64,000 bases of DNA from the NCBI GenBank assembly GCA_018716135.1, contig DVKG01000003.1, forward strand, positions 105,566 to 169,565, given 5' to 3'. Below the pieces are notes generated by a model that was given only the letters and a program-made list of their open reading frames with translations, was not told the DNA's origin and did not search any database. The position numbers and the translations under genes were made by a program. Origin of the DNA: Scybalosoma faecavium. Lineage in GTDB: Bacteria; Bacillota; Clostridia; Christensenellales; Christensenellaceae. Shown piece after piece: positions 18,537 to 27,249 of this stretch (position 1 is the stretch's first letter; each line of letters starts with the position of its first letter).

Positions 18537-18562
18537 TTTCCTTTCAGTCGGGGCTTGATTTA

Positions 18563-18591
18563 AGAGTAACAGATGCTTATATGCATGTCAA
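18563..18591 (-). promoter_or_regulatory. Promoter of the ABC operon, with a dyad in the spacer
   Basis: On the minus strand TTGACA (18591-18586), 17-bp spacer, TACTCT (18568-18563). The spacer carries the inverted repeat ATGC-ATATAA-GCAT, a possible operator. Confidence 0.75.
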
Positions 18592-18693
18592 TATATTTTA
18601 GCCGCATGTAGTCTTATAGTTACAAGATTTTTACATGTTTTGATTTTATCTTAACACCTTTACCTATACGGCGTTTACTTTTGACTAAATAAC

Positions 18694-20088
18694 TTAATGC
18701 ATATTCTCTCTGTCTATTACAGTTCCGTCAACCGCATTGACACAAACGAAGCACGTCACGGCGTCCGACTCCACAGCATTCCCGCTTGCATAGCTCTCAT
18801 GTCCGCAGAAGCACCATGTCGGGATTAACTTGTAATCTTCGCCGTTCTGCATCAGAACTTTAGTCAGACCAAGTTCAACCCGAGTTATGACGATCTCTCG
18901 TTCTTCTTCGGCGTCCAGCGCGCCCAGTGTATATTTCATCTGCTTTTCAAACACTGATTTCGCTTCCTCGAACGACATTACATTTGCGTTGTCGTTTTCC
19001 ACTTCGGCATTTGAGATGTTGTACCAGCTCGCGCTTGTTATATCTCCGCGTATAGTCTGCACGATAAGGCTCTCTTTTCCCCATAGCGCGTTATACATAC
19101 TCGCATTCGCATCGGCCTCAGCGCCGGCAATTTCCTGATCGTATTTCGTGTATGTCTCAGAATAGCCGTTAATATCTCTCGTATAGTAGAACGCAAACAT
19201 TCCGTCGCCTTTATCCACCGCTTGTAATTTCATATAATCTGCACCTATCGTTTTGACAAAATCATCTACTGTTTTTCTCACTGCTGTAAATTCAGCATCA
19301 TTTGCCAGAGAATCCGGATGCAGACACTCCGCGGTTCTTTCTATATATTCACCCATATCGTCAAACTGAATATATAGATCCGTCCCATGATACGGGCCCT
19401 TCCAGTTGACAAAATCTAACTGTACATAATTGTCGTCTTTCACAGCGGTTATATTTAGCTGGTCTGAGGCTTCCGCAGAATCCTGTCTCAACACATAATC
19501 CGTCTCCTCCAAAGATGAAATGTCATCTGCCAGCAAATAATCCCTCTCAGCCTCTGAGACCAAAGTTCTAAGCTGATCAACCGCATTGTTTACCGTACTA
19601 CCCCCTCTTCCGTCTCCATATGTCGGAAAATTCAATAGACCGCTGCCTTCGCTTTGATACGGCTCCAGGCTCTGCCCGTTTTCAGCTTTGGATAAAAGCT
19701 CCTTGTAGAACATCAGCTTTTTTTCAATCTGCTGTTTTATGAGCTGCGCTCTGTAGACTTTGTAACCCGGCAGCAGCTTTTCCGTGAATATCCTGCATTC
19801 TTCCGAAGTAAAAGCATTGTTTTCCAGTTTAGCTACGGGCACTGTCTTTCCGCTTTTTATTCCGGATACAACCGCGTTCGCCGACAGCTTAACGCCATTG
19901 CCGTACTCCTCTTCATATTGCCAGCTCGTTTCTACTCCGCCGCCGCTCACTCCCGTTTCCGCAGTTTCTAAAAGACGGCTCTCCAGATCTTTGTTTTTCG
20001 CTTCAATCGCCGCCGTCTCAGGCGTAGCCTGGCAGGCAGCAAACAGAAGCACCGCCGCAGCAGCCATGGAAATAACTATTCTTTTCAT
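18694..20088 (-). CDS. Lipoprotein of the paralogous array, member 1
   Basis: 464 residues from the ATG at 20088, which has GGAG 8 nt ahead. The lipobox LLFAAC is followed by QATPE, so it should be a diacylglycerol-anchored surface protein. The mature part has a long helical N-terminal half, then the family block SFEEAKSVFEKQMKYTLGALD. It ends with the family signature VNAVDGTVIDR. The signal region is almost identical at DNA level to member 2, which suggests recent duplication or gene conversion. I believe this family matches the clostridial DUF6034 group but could not verify it. No catalytic motif is seen; a sensor, shield or immunity role is speculative. Confidence 0.72.
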   Translation of the reverse strand: MKRIVISMAAAAVLLFAACQATPETAAIEAKNKDLESRLLETAETGVSGGGVETSWQYEEEYGNGVKLSANAVVSGIKSGKTVPVAKLENNAFTSEECRIFTEKLLPGYKVYRAQLIKQQIEKKLMFYKELLSKAENGQSLEPYQSEGSGLLNFPTYGDGRGGSTVNNAVDQLRTLVSEAERDYLLADDISSLEETDYVLRQDSAEASDQLNITAVKDDNYVQLDFVNWKGPYHGTDLYIQFDDMGEYIERTAECLHPDSLANDAEFTAVRKTVDDFVKTIGADYMKLQAVDKGDGMFAFYYTRDINGYSETYTKYDQEIAGAEADANASMYNALWGKESLIVQTIRGDITSASWYNISNAEVENDNANVMSFEEAKSVFEKQMKYTLGALDAEEEREIVITRVELGLTKVLMQNGEDYKLIPTWCFCGHESYASGNAVESDAVTCFVCVNAVDGTVIDRENMH

Positions 20089-20117
20089 TTGTTTCTCCAT
20101 TGTTTGATCTGCCGACT

Positions 20118-21536
20118 TCAATAGCCTAATACACGGCTAATTACACTGCCGTCTACAGCATTTATCGTTAAATAACTGTGAGCGTATACACGGCCTTCTT
20201 CGGATCTGTCGCCTTCTATGTTGCTGTCAAACTTCTTCCCTTCGCCCGGCCGATATACCTCTGTTACACTCCCAAAGAAATCCCACGCCGGCACGAGCAA
20301 GTATTCATCATTTGAATTTTCTCTCCGGACTTTCGCATAGCCGAGCGTTATTCTATCTATATTCAACTCGTATCCTTCCAGGTATTCATTGTCGCTGAAT
20401 CTGTCGGTACGCTGAATATTTGATTCAAAGGATGTTACGGCGTCTTCAAAGCTCATTAGTTCAACATTCCCGCCCAGTTCCTCTTTAATCTCCATAGGAT
20501 AAAGATGATCGTATCTAATAACGCCATTTTCATCTATGCAGATCTTTATGCGCTCGTCCTCCCATGCTTCGGCGTAGTTCTCGCTCTCTCTCTCGGATGG
20601 CTTCCATTCTGTGTGCGTTAGCTTCATTCCATTCACTGACGGCACATAGTAGAGGCAATAATGCGAGTCCAAATCTTCGACTTCCGTTAGATTTAGCTGA
20701 TAATAATCGCTGTCGTCCATCTCAGCATGATTGACCATAACCGACAGCTCCATGTTTTCTACACCTAATTCATTCAGCAGGGCTTCGGCCGCGGCCTTTG
20801 CTTCTTCCGGCGTCATGCTCTTTCCGTTCGCCTGAGTCTGCTCCGCTACGATCGTATGCGTTCTCCCCGAATCCAATCCTATCCAAAGTCCGTTTTCTTT
20901 ACCGGCTGCGTAATTAATCAGGTCTGCATCGTCCGCTTGCGGTTTATCGAGATTCCATTCTAAATACAGTTCATCTCCTACAGTTCCATCCCATTCTTTA
21001 TAGTCATAGTCATCCGGCAGGCTTTCCATCTGAGTATATCTTGCTTTGAACTCCTCAGTGTACTCCCCTATACATTGTGAATATTCTTCGGGGTTTGCTT
21101 CCTCCATGCCTTTGAGATATTTCTTGTCCTCGTTTATCGAGCGCTCTATGTCCTTTTTCGTAAGCACATCGTCCGGTTTTGCATAGAACACGCTATTTCC
21201 CTCAGAGAGTATTCTCACCGCATTGGACACTTCATTATCGTCAAAGTTGGACGGCACGACAACCTTCACAGCGACGGAATCTGCCGCAGGCACTTCCACC
21301 TTTGCGTCATAATTTATCTTTAGATAACGATCTCCGTATTGCGAATACGCACTGCCTTCGAACTGCTCTTGATAATTCTCCGGCGCTTCGGGAGTGCCGG
21401 ACCCGCTGTTTTGAGACGCTTTCTCTTCGAGAGTCTGTCCGTCTTTTCCGATTACAGCCGCCGTCTCAGGCGTGGTCTGGCAGGCAGCAAGCAGAAGCAT
21501 AGCCGCGGCAGCCATGGAAATAACTATTCTTTTCAT
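20118..21536 (-). CDS. Lipoprotein of the paralogous array, member 2
   Basis: 472 residues from the ATG at 21536, preceded by GGAGG. The lipobox is LLLAAC followed by QTTPE. A middle segment EEAKAAAEALLNELGVENME is the best conserved internal motif of the family, and it recurs with changes in the other members. The C-terminal block includes LGYAKVRRENSNDEYLLVPAW and LTINAVDGSVISR. Its stop is 29 bp before the start of member 1, so the two are cotranscribed. Function unknown. Confidence 0.72.
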   Translation of the reverse strand: MKRIVISMAAAAMLLLAACQTTPETAAVIGKDGQTLEEKASQNSGSGTPEAPENYQEQFEGSAYSQYGDRYLKINYDAKVEVPAADSVAVKVVVPSNFDDNEVSNAVRILSEGNSVFYAKPDDVLTKKDIERSINEDKKYLKGMEEANPEEYSQCIGEYTEEFKARYTQMESLPDDYDYKEWDGTVGDELYLEWNLDKPQADDADLINYAAGKENGLWIGLDSGRTHTIVAEQTQANGKSMTPEEAKAAAEALLNELGVENMELSVMVNHAEMDDSDYYQLNLTEVEDLDSHYCLYYVPSVNGMKLTHTEWKPSERESENYAEAWEDERIKICIDENGVIRYDHLYPMEIKEELGGNVELMSFEDAVTSFESNIQRTDRFSDNEYLEGYELNIDRITLGYAKVRRENSNDEYLLVPAWDFFGSVTEVYRPGEGKKFDSNIEGDRSEEGRVYAHSYLTINAVDGSVISRVLGY

Positions 21537-21660
21537 TTGTTCCTCCATATTAATTATAAATATACTTCTGATATGGCATCATAATATTGTCAAACGTAAT
21601 TTGATATATGAACAAGTGTTTCTGTCTTAATTATTTCCATTCTCTGCACTCCTCGATATT

Positions 21661-21775
21661 TTAACATATATCGCAGATAAGGCTTGCCAAAGCACGGGCA
21701 ATGCGCTGTAACAGCGCCGGCCTTCGCGCAGTGCCCATCGCTTATGCGGCTATTCCTGCGTCAAACATGCGTTTT
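21661..21775. repeat. Repeat R2, copy a
   Basis: Shares TTAACATATATCGCA, GGCTTGCCAAAGC, CAATGCGCTRTAAYAGCGC and ATCGCTTATGCG with copy b at 25055-25172, in the same orientation. Each copy can fold into several short hairpins. It fills the gap between members 2 and 3. Confidence 0.75.
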
Positions 21776-21783
21776 TGTATTCT

Positions 21784-23199
21784 TCAATACCCCAGCGACC
21801 TGTTTATAATGCTCCCGTCCAGAGCATTTACAGTTAAAAAGCTAAAATTATCAACATTTTGCTGCCCACCGCTATTCTCATCCGTTTGTTTGCCATAACA
21901 ATCCCATACCGGCACTAAGTAAAACTCATTTTCTGAGTTTACCTTTTTTATTCTCATCATGCTCAATTCTATTTTATCAATCAATAAATTCTGTGGTGTT
22001 TCCATAGTTTGATTGATATAACCCGTAAGCTGCTTCTCAATAATTTCTGCAATTTTATCGAAAGCCAATGGTTCGACATTATCGTTTACTGTTTCTTTTA
22101 CTGTACTGGGGTATTGCCATTGCATCGCAATTATGCCGTCGTCAGAAACTATAACGTCCAAGCTCTCGTAATATATTGGATTCGAGACGCCGTCAACGTC
22201 AATCTGATGATCTTCATATCCGATTTCTACTCCCGATACCACACGTGTAAAGCAGCATTTCCATCCGTCTTCGTATCCGCTGACGCTGCACCCGGACTTA
22301 TACACCTTACCCAGCACAAAAGAATCGTCTATCTCTTTTACAAAGTCGCACGAGAGCTTTTCCGCCTCCTCTTGTGCAAGCTTCACTGCGAATTCTTCCT
22401 GATTGTCCTCCGAATAGTTATCGTAAACGACCGGATATGCCATTTCATAGCTTTGAGGATCAATTCTGCCTATCTCAAGAGCATATCCGCCCCTGCTCGT
22501 ATGAATCAAATAATCTTTGCCGTTTAGTTTTGCCGTCGCCGATATGCATTCTTCTTCATAATTAACATTGTCATGCTCTTTATATATTAACTGCGTTTCT
22601 GTAAGCGGCTTCTCTTCATATGTTGCTATTAATTCTTTATATCTTTCTAAGTCCTCTTCTATTTTATGCAAATCCTCCTCCAATGTCTTTTTTGTAACCG
22701 TCTCCTCTTTTGCTTCGCCTGTCTGAGCGTCAACTGAGTCTATAGTATAATCTTCATCATGTTCTTCTATTGCCTTTTTTGTCAGGACTATTTCATCTTC
22801 TATCTCAGATATTCTTTGCTCATAATACTCTTTAGTCGGACCTGAAACCTCATAATATTTAGTATCCTCCCCAAAGAATTGCTGCGCCGTCTTTTTGACG
22901 GCTTCTTCTGAAATTTTATCTACTGTAACGCTCACCACAGGCAGTTTTTCAACAGCAGGAACAACAACTTCCGCATCAAGCAAAAGTTTATTTCCCCTTT
23001 CCCCTGTCACAGACTTTTCTATTTTCTCACCGGAATTTAGATATTCGGATATAGCCGAACTTCCTGAATACGTCTTTTCAAAAGCCGCCTCGGTATTGCC
23101 TTTATTCTGAACTGCAAGCTCTTCCGGCGTTGCATGGCATCCTAATGCGCTGCACATCATTGCTGTAAGTAAAATGTAAACAATAAGCCTTCTCTTCAT
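21784..23199 (-). CDS. Lipoprotein of the paralogous array, member 3
   Basis: 471 residues, preceded by AAAGGAC. The lipobox is SALGC followed by HATPE. Residues about 110-200 are strongly charged with coiled-coil spacing (EDEIVLTKKAIEEHDED, EEDLHKIEEDLERYKELI), more than in the other members. The C-terminal block ENEFYLVPVWDCYG and VNALDGSIINRSLGY is typical of the family. A 67-bp spacer with a strong hairpin separates it from member 4. Function unknown. Confidence 0.72.
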   Translation of the reverse strand: MKRRLIVYILLTAMMCSALGCHATPEELAVQNKGNTEAAFEKTYSGSSAISEYLNSGEKIEKSVTGERGNKLLLDAEVVVPAVEKLPVVSVTVDKISEEAVKKTAQQFFGEDTKYYEVSGPTKEYYEQRISEIEDEIVLTKKAIEEHDEDYTIDSVDAQTGEAKEETVTKKTLEEDLHKIEEDLERYKELIATYEEKPLTETQLIYKEHDNVNYEEECISATAKLNGKDYLIHTSRGGYALEIGRIDPQSYEMAYPVVYDNYSEDNQEEFAVKLAQEEAEKLSCDFVKEIDDSFVLGKVYKSGCSVSGYEDGWKCCFTRVVSGVEIGYEDHQIDVDGVSNPIYYESLDVIVSDDGIIAMQWQYPSTVKETVNDNVEPLAFDKIAEIIEKQLTGYINQTMETPQNLLIDKIELSMMRIKKVNSENEFYLVPVWDCYGKQTDENSGGQQNVDNFSFLTVNALDGSIINRSLGY

Positions 23200-23218
23200 A
23201 TTAGTCCTTTCAGTTGCA

Positions 23219-23262
23219 ATAGAGAATCTCCAAAACTAAGCTCCGGAGATTCTTTATTGCAT
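23219..23262. other. Intercistronic hairpin between lipoprotein members 3 and 4
   Basis: GCAATAGAGAATCTCC pairs with GGAGATTCTTTATTGC around 13 nt. On the minus (sense) strand it has no T-run after it. It may stabilise or process the mRNA, or terminate antisense transcripts. Confidence 0.6.
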
Positions 23263-23266
23263 TTTT

Positions 23267-24562
23267 TTAATTTGTTGTGAGCAGCGCTTCAGTAAGTTGG
23301 TTTGTAGTTATCCCCGGTTCTACATAGCTGCCGTCCACGGCGTTCAGGTATATTCTCTTGACGTCCGATTCTTCCGCGCCGTTCTCAGTTTTAATCGTAT
23401 ATTTCACCATCCACAGCGGAATATAGCGCCCTTTTTCGCGTTCATTCTCCATAGCAAGGTTATCAGTACAGAGCTCGAAGTTCTTTATATTGATTTCGTA
23501 TGCCTGAGACGAATATATATATCCCAACTGTTTTACCGCGTTTTCTTTAATCAAGTCAAAGGCAGCAAGCTCAACCTTTTCCGTCGACGCCCCTTCTGCA
23601 CTGCTCGCCCCTTGGCACCCGCAATACACGATTCCCTCTTTGTCTATAACCGCCTGGAAGAATTCCTCCTCCCACGGAGCTGCCTGCGACGGCGCGTTGG
23701 AAGGATCTATGCCAAATGAGGAGTAGTTATATTGCTTCTGCAAAGAATTGACCTTTCTCGTGAATGTGAATGACCAGCCTGTAGTTTTGCTTCCCGAGCC
23801 TGTGATAGTATCGCACAGTTCTGCGCTATACAATTCCAGCTCAGAGTTTATCTTTCCGAGCGCTGTCACAGCTTGTTTATACGCCTCCTCCTGAGATATT
23901 CCGGGCGTATCCCCAAGCGTAAGCCAGACAGCCTCTTCCTCGTCCAAAGCTATGCTATGCAGACGAAAGTCTTCCGAAATGTCTCTTTCAAAATCTATGT
24001 AATTGCCGTTTTTATTGAAAGAACACTTGCCTAAAGAGCCGTCCTTGTTTTCGATATATACGTCTACAGCCTCTCCATCCTGGTATTTGCTTGTATCCAG
24101 CTCATTCTTCTCCGCCTGCTCAGGCGCGGAGCTGTATTTATTTTGCAAATACTCATTGTATACTTCATTTTTCTCTCCTTTTAGCTTGTTGTCGCTGATT
24201 TGATTCAGCCAATATGACTTAGACGGTTTATAATCCGTATACAGAGTCTCATATCCGCCCGTCATTTCGTTTACAAACGATTGCACCGCCTCCTCGGAGT
24301 ATACTTTCTTAGTTACTTCTTGAGATGCAAAATCGTCTGCCTCCGGCAATGATATATCCGCGTTTATCAGGATTTTTAAATTGCCCGATTCCACCGCTTC
24401 ATTCACTCTTTCCGGCAAAGCCTCCCGGCTGAACGCTCCCTGAGCATCCTTGTTTTTTAGAATAGCCGCTTCATCCGGCGTCGCCTGGCACGAAGATAAA
24501 AGAAACGTCAACAACGCGATTGACGATATAAATATCGTCCTCTTCTTATTCTTATTTTTCAT
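23267..24562 (-). CDS. Lipoprotein of the paralogous array, member 4 (shortest N-terminal half)
   Basis: 431 residues, preceded by AAGGAAG. The lipobox is LLSSC followed by QATPD. The conserved middle motif is EEAYKQAVTALGKINSELE, and the end is LNAVDGSYVEPGITTNQLTE, extended and diverged from the usual VIDRxxGY. It lies 71 bp after the small secreted protein gene and probably shares its promoter. Function unknown. Confidence 0.7.
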   Translation of the reverse strand: MKNKNKKRTIFISSIALLTFLLSSCQATPDEAAILKNKDAQGAFSREALPERVNEAVESGNLKILINADISLPEADDFASQEVTKKVYSEEAVQSFVNEMTGGYETLYTDYKPSKSYWLNQISDNKLKGEKNEVYNEYLQNKYSSAPEQAEKNELDTSKYQDGEAVDVYIENKDGSLGKCSFNKNGNYIDFERDISEDFRLHSIALDEEEAVWLTLGDTPGISQEEAYKQAVTALGKINSELELYSAELCDTITGSGSKTTGWSFTFTRKVNSLQKQYNYSSFGIDPSNAPSQAAPWEEEFFQAVIDKEGIVYCGCQGASSAEGASTEKVELAAFDLIKENAVKQLGYIYSSQAYEINIKNFELCTDNLAMENEREKGRYIPLWMVKYTIKTENGAEESDVKRIYLNAVDGSYVEPGITTNQLTEALLTTN

Positions 24563-24602
24563 TGTTTAATCTTCCTTATTTAATCCTTTTTAAATATTTA
24601 AA

Positions 24603-24632
24603 GTGGGAGCGCAAAAAGCGCTTCCACCATTT
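24603..24632 (-). other. Intercistronic hairpin after the small secreted protein gene
   Basis: On the minus strand GTGGAAGCGC, TTTTT loop, GCGCTCCCAC, followed by TTTAAATATTT. A weak terminator or partial attenuator that could lower expression of the lipoprotein genes relative to the secreted protein. Confidence 0.6.
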
Positions 24633-24633
24633 T

Positions 24634-25029
24634 TCAGACTGATACAGAGCCTGTAAACGACAAATACGACGAAGAACTACTGCTCGCTATGCTATTCTTT
24701 ACTCTCACAGTAGCAGGCTTTGATGTATAATTTGCATAGTTATAACCTCCTACCACCGTTATACTTACCAGGTCTGTGCACGTACCGCCTGTGCTATGAT
24801 TATAAGCTCTAAGCTTCCATCCAGACTGTCCATTTCTGTTAACAGAAGAGACATATTGCGAAACGTTATTGCTCCTGCTTCTAGAGCCTGTCATAATTGT
24901 CTGCGAAGCACCTCCGTATATACGCTTATTCGTATAGTTCGTTGACGTCGCAAGTGCCGTACTGCTCACACCCATTACCATCATCGCTGCAAAAGCGCAA
25001 GCAATGACCTTTTTCAACCTATTTTTCAT
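24634..25029 (-). CDS. Small secreted protein, 131 residues, unknown function
   Basis: A signal peptide (1-27, ending STALA) is followed by about 104 residues rich in Ser, Thr, Asn, Tyr and Gly. Segments include NKRIYGGASQTIMTGSRS and the C-terminal SSSSSYLSFTGSVSV. There is one cysteine, in the GGTCTDLV stretch. A GGAGG ribosome binding site precedes it. The size, composition and position next to ABC and lipoprotein genes recall secreted bacteriocin-like or surface proteins, but I recognise no family. Its leader holds repeat R2b and starts from the duplicated promoter R3a, giving a 5' leader of over 400 nt. Confidence 0.65.
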   Translation of the reverse strand: MKNRLKKVIACAFAAMMVMGVSSTALATSTNYTNKRIYGGASQTIMTGSRSRSNNVSQYVSSVNRNGQSGWKLRAYNHSTGGTCTDLVSITVVGGYNYANYTSKPATVRVKNSIASSSSSSYLSFTGSVSV

Positions 25030-25054
25030 TTTTTCCTCCGTAATTCACGATGTC

Positions 25055-25172
25055 TTAACATATATCGCACCGAGAGAGGGCTTGCCAAAGCCCGGACAAT
25101 GCGCTATAATAGCGCTAGCCTTTACTCAGCGCCTATCGCTTATGCGATAGTTCCGGTTTTCAAGCGAATGTT
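25055..25172. repeat. Repeat R2, copy b
   Basis: Second copy of the R2 sequence of 21661-21775. It folds as GGGCTTGCCAAAGCCC, GCGCTATAATAGCGC and TATCGCTTATGCGATA hairpins. It lies in the leader just upstream of the small secreted protein gene. Confidence 0.75.
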
Positions 25173-25286
25173 TTGTAAAGGCTTTTTTGCAACCCTTTTA
25201 CACCTCCTTTTTAATTAACAGCCTTATCTCAAAGCGGCGCTCCGCCGCTTATTTCTTGCTTTATTGGTATTGCAGATTATGCTCCG

Positions 25287-25530
25287 ATTATATATCTATA
25301 TTCAGTTTTATTTATCAAATTCAGTTTAACACACATTTCCATAGTAGTCAATAGTTTTTTCTAATAAATAATTTTTTCTCAATATAGTATTGTTTTCGGT
25401 ATGTAACGCCATATGAGTATGTTTATCGCAAAATATTTTCTTTCCTATATTTTATTTTTCTTTACTATTATTTTCAAAATTATTTTAGCATAGCATTGAT
25501 TATATAGTCAAATATTATTTTGTATATAAG
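25287..25530 (-). repeat. Duplicated promoter/leader R3, copy a
   Basis: Closely matches 28769-29011 over its whole length, mostly with point changes. It includes the shared GCGATAAACATACTC / GCGATAAACGCGCC region and the promoter at 25482-25511. Both copies point toward minus-strand secreted or lipoprotein genes. Confidence 0.85.
25482..25511 (-). promoter_or_regulatory. Promoter inside R3 copy a
   Basis: On the minus strand TTGACT (25511-25506), 18-bp spacer, TAAAAT (25487-25482), with a TG-type extension (ATGCTAAAAT). Confidence 0.75.
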
Positions 25531-25625
25531 CAATCACTCCGACTTATCTCCGCAATCGAATATATAGGCAACAGCAGCTTCACTCCGTCGTTCATCCACG
25601 ACGTTGGCGATAAAAGCTCGAAATG

Positions 25626-25798
25626 AACCCGCCGCCTATAGCATCTGTTCACGGTTCAATAAGGGGCACCGCCCCGTCATTCAACAAGTGAACGAGAGGC
25701 GAAGCCTCTCATAGCTTCAGCGGCGGATTGCACCGCCGCTGAAGACTTAGATGGAACCCGCCGCTTATGGTAGCGGGTTTCATCTGTTCACGGTTATA
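25626..25798. repeat. R1 element, copy d with a right-end fragment in tandem
   Basis: A fragment (25626-25654) ending ATCTGTTCACGG is followed directly by a complete element (25655-25798). The complete copy has four hairpins: GGGGCACCGCCCC, GAGAGGCGAAGCCTCTC, CTTCAGCGGCGG/CCGCCGCTGAAG and AACCCGCCGCT/AGCGGGTT. Its right end overlaps the stop codon of lipoprotein member 5. This is the best full-length copy. Confidence 0.82.
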
Positions 25799-27134
25799 AA
25801 ATACTGCCATCTGTAGCATTTATACCCAAAATCGGTTCATTCGCACTGTCGTACACTACCCACGCGGGCACAAGACGATATTCATTGTTGACGTTTTTTA
25901 CATTCGCCGCAGCATACCCCAGCTCTATTGCTTTGATATCCAGCTCCAAAATATCCTCTCCGTCTTCTTCTTTGAAAGAATAGCGCGACTTTAACGCGCT
26001 TATTATTGCGTTCTTTGTATCCGCTTCATTCATCAATGCAACATTTTCTGTCTCTGTAGATACTATTTGACTCGGGCAGAACCACAGCATTCCCGTGACT
26101 CCGGATTCGTCTACTATGACCGTAATTTTGTCATTTTTACTGAGTTGGATATATTCTTCTCCGTCATCCAGAGTTCCCGTCCCGCTTATTATCCTATCAT
26201 CCTCATATGTGACCTTTCTGTTCACTCCATTGTATTGTCTGGTAAATATAACTCCATAAGCACAATATTTGTAACTTTCATCCTCCTGCAAATCTCCGTA
26301 TTTGCAGACGCTGCCCTCCAGAGTGTAGTCTGAGATTTTTAATTTTTGCAAGAATTCCACCGCTTTGGTAATCGCCTCGTCTTCGGCAAAGGAAGGCTCT
26401 CCTTCTATCTTGTCCGTTGAATACAGCCGATCGTGCATCGAACAATATCTCTCGTTCGACATTGCAATGCCTGTGTCTGCATAAAAAATACTCGTTTCGC
26501 TGGTTCCCGTCTCGTTATTCTGAACCCAGATATATGCTTCCGCGCCTTTTCCCGTGTTTACGCTCGCCCTGAGATACGTATTTCCCGACTCATCTTTCAC
26601 CAATTCTTTAGTTACACTTTCATATTCCGTGACGTCCGGCACGTCTTGCATGTCTTTTTGAATATTCTCTATGTGTCTTTCTATGTCCTGAATTTCTTCA
26701 TCAGAGGCGTTATTCGCTTTTGCTTCTGCCAAAGCTTCTTTCGCATCCACCAGCATGTCCATAAAATCCTCCTTGCTGAATTTTCTATCCATGGACATAA
26801 GCTCAGAATCTCCGAACAAAGCGTCTGCAATAGTATCCACTTGCTCCTGCGTATAGTCCACCGTGCTCGCTCTGTAAACCGGCCATTCTCGAGCTTCGGG
26901 AATCCTCACCTCTGCGTTTATATTTACCTTCAGTTTTCCGCCATAGCTTTCCATACTTTCGTTCCAAGCCTCGCCGAATGCTTCTAAAACAGCATTGTTG
27001 GCGTCGGCGTCCTCCGCTTGCGTATACTGCTCTTCCTGCGCGCCGTGTACCGCCTTCGTCTGCGGCGTAGCCTGACAAGCCGCAAGCAAGACTATGATTG
27101 TCATTCCGCTCATTAAGCATTTCCAAACAGACAT
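25794..27134 (-). CDS. Lipoprotein of the paralogous array, member 5 (C-terminus cut by R1)
   Basis: 446 residues, preceded by GAGGAGGT. The lipobox is VLLAAC followed by QATPQ. The middle motif is DEAITKAVEFLQKLKISDYTLEG and the C-terminal block is LGYAAANVKNVNNEYRLVPAW. The paralogues end NAxDGSVIDRSVGY, but this one stops at NATDGSIL. Its TAA (25794-25796) lies within the conserved right end of repeat R1d, so the element appears to have replaced the last five or six codons. It lies 115 bp downstream of member 6. Confidence 0.72.
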   Translation of the reverse strand: MSVWKCLMSGMTIIVLLAACQATPQTKAVHGAQEEQYTQAEDADANNAVLEAFGEAWNESMESYGGKLKVNINAEVRIPEAREWPVYRASTVDYTQEQVDTIADALFGDSELMSMDRKFSKEDFMDMLVDAKEALAEAKANNASDEEIQDIERHIENIQKDMQDVPDVTEYESVTKELVKDESGNTYLRASVNTGKGAEAYIWVQNNETGTSETSIFYADTGIAMSNERYCSMHDRLYSTDKIEGEPSFAEDEAITKAVEFLQKLKISDYTLEGSVCKYGDLQEDESYKYCAYGVIFTRQYNGVNRKVTYEDDRIISGTGTLDDGEEYIQLSKNDKITVIVDESGVTGMLWFCPSQIVSTETENVALMNEADTKNAIISALKSRYSFKEEDGEDILELDIKAIELGYAAANVKNVNNEYRLVPAWVVYDSANEPILGINATDGSIL

Positions 27135-27156
27135 TAATATACCTCCTCAATTTAAA

Positions 27157-27184
27157 TATTGCGGAGCTGTACAGCTCCGCAATA
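27157..27184. other. Perfect 28-bp palindrome between lipoprotein members 5 and 6
   Basis: TATTGCGGAGCTG and its exact reverse complement, centred on TA. As RNA it is a 12-13 bp hairpin with almost no loop and no T-run. It could equally be a protein-binding dyad. Confidence 0.7.
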
Positions 27185-27249
27185 AACGCATTATTAGTTC
27201 AGTGTGTAAGAGCCTTTTGCACATCATATAACGTATAACTAAAACAGTG

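Noticed and set aside
24634..25029. Lactococcin 972-type bacteriocin
   Set aside because: Size, secretion and ABC neighbours fit, but the conserved features of that family (a Gly-Trp start of the mature part, the YSNY and HSATV-like blocks) and its large multi-helix immunity protein are missing.
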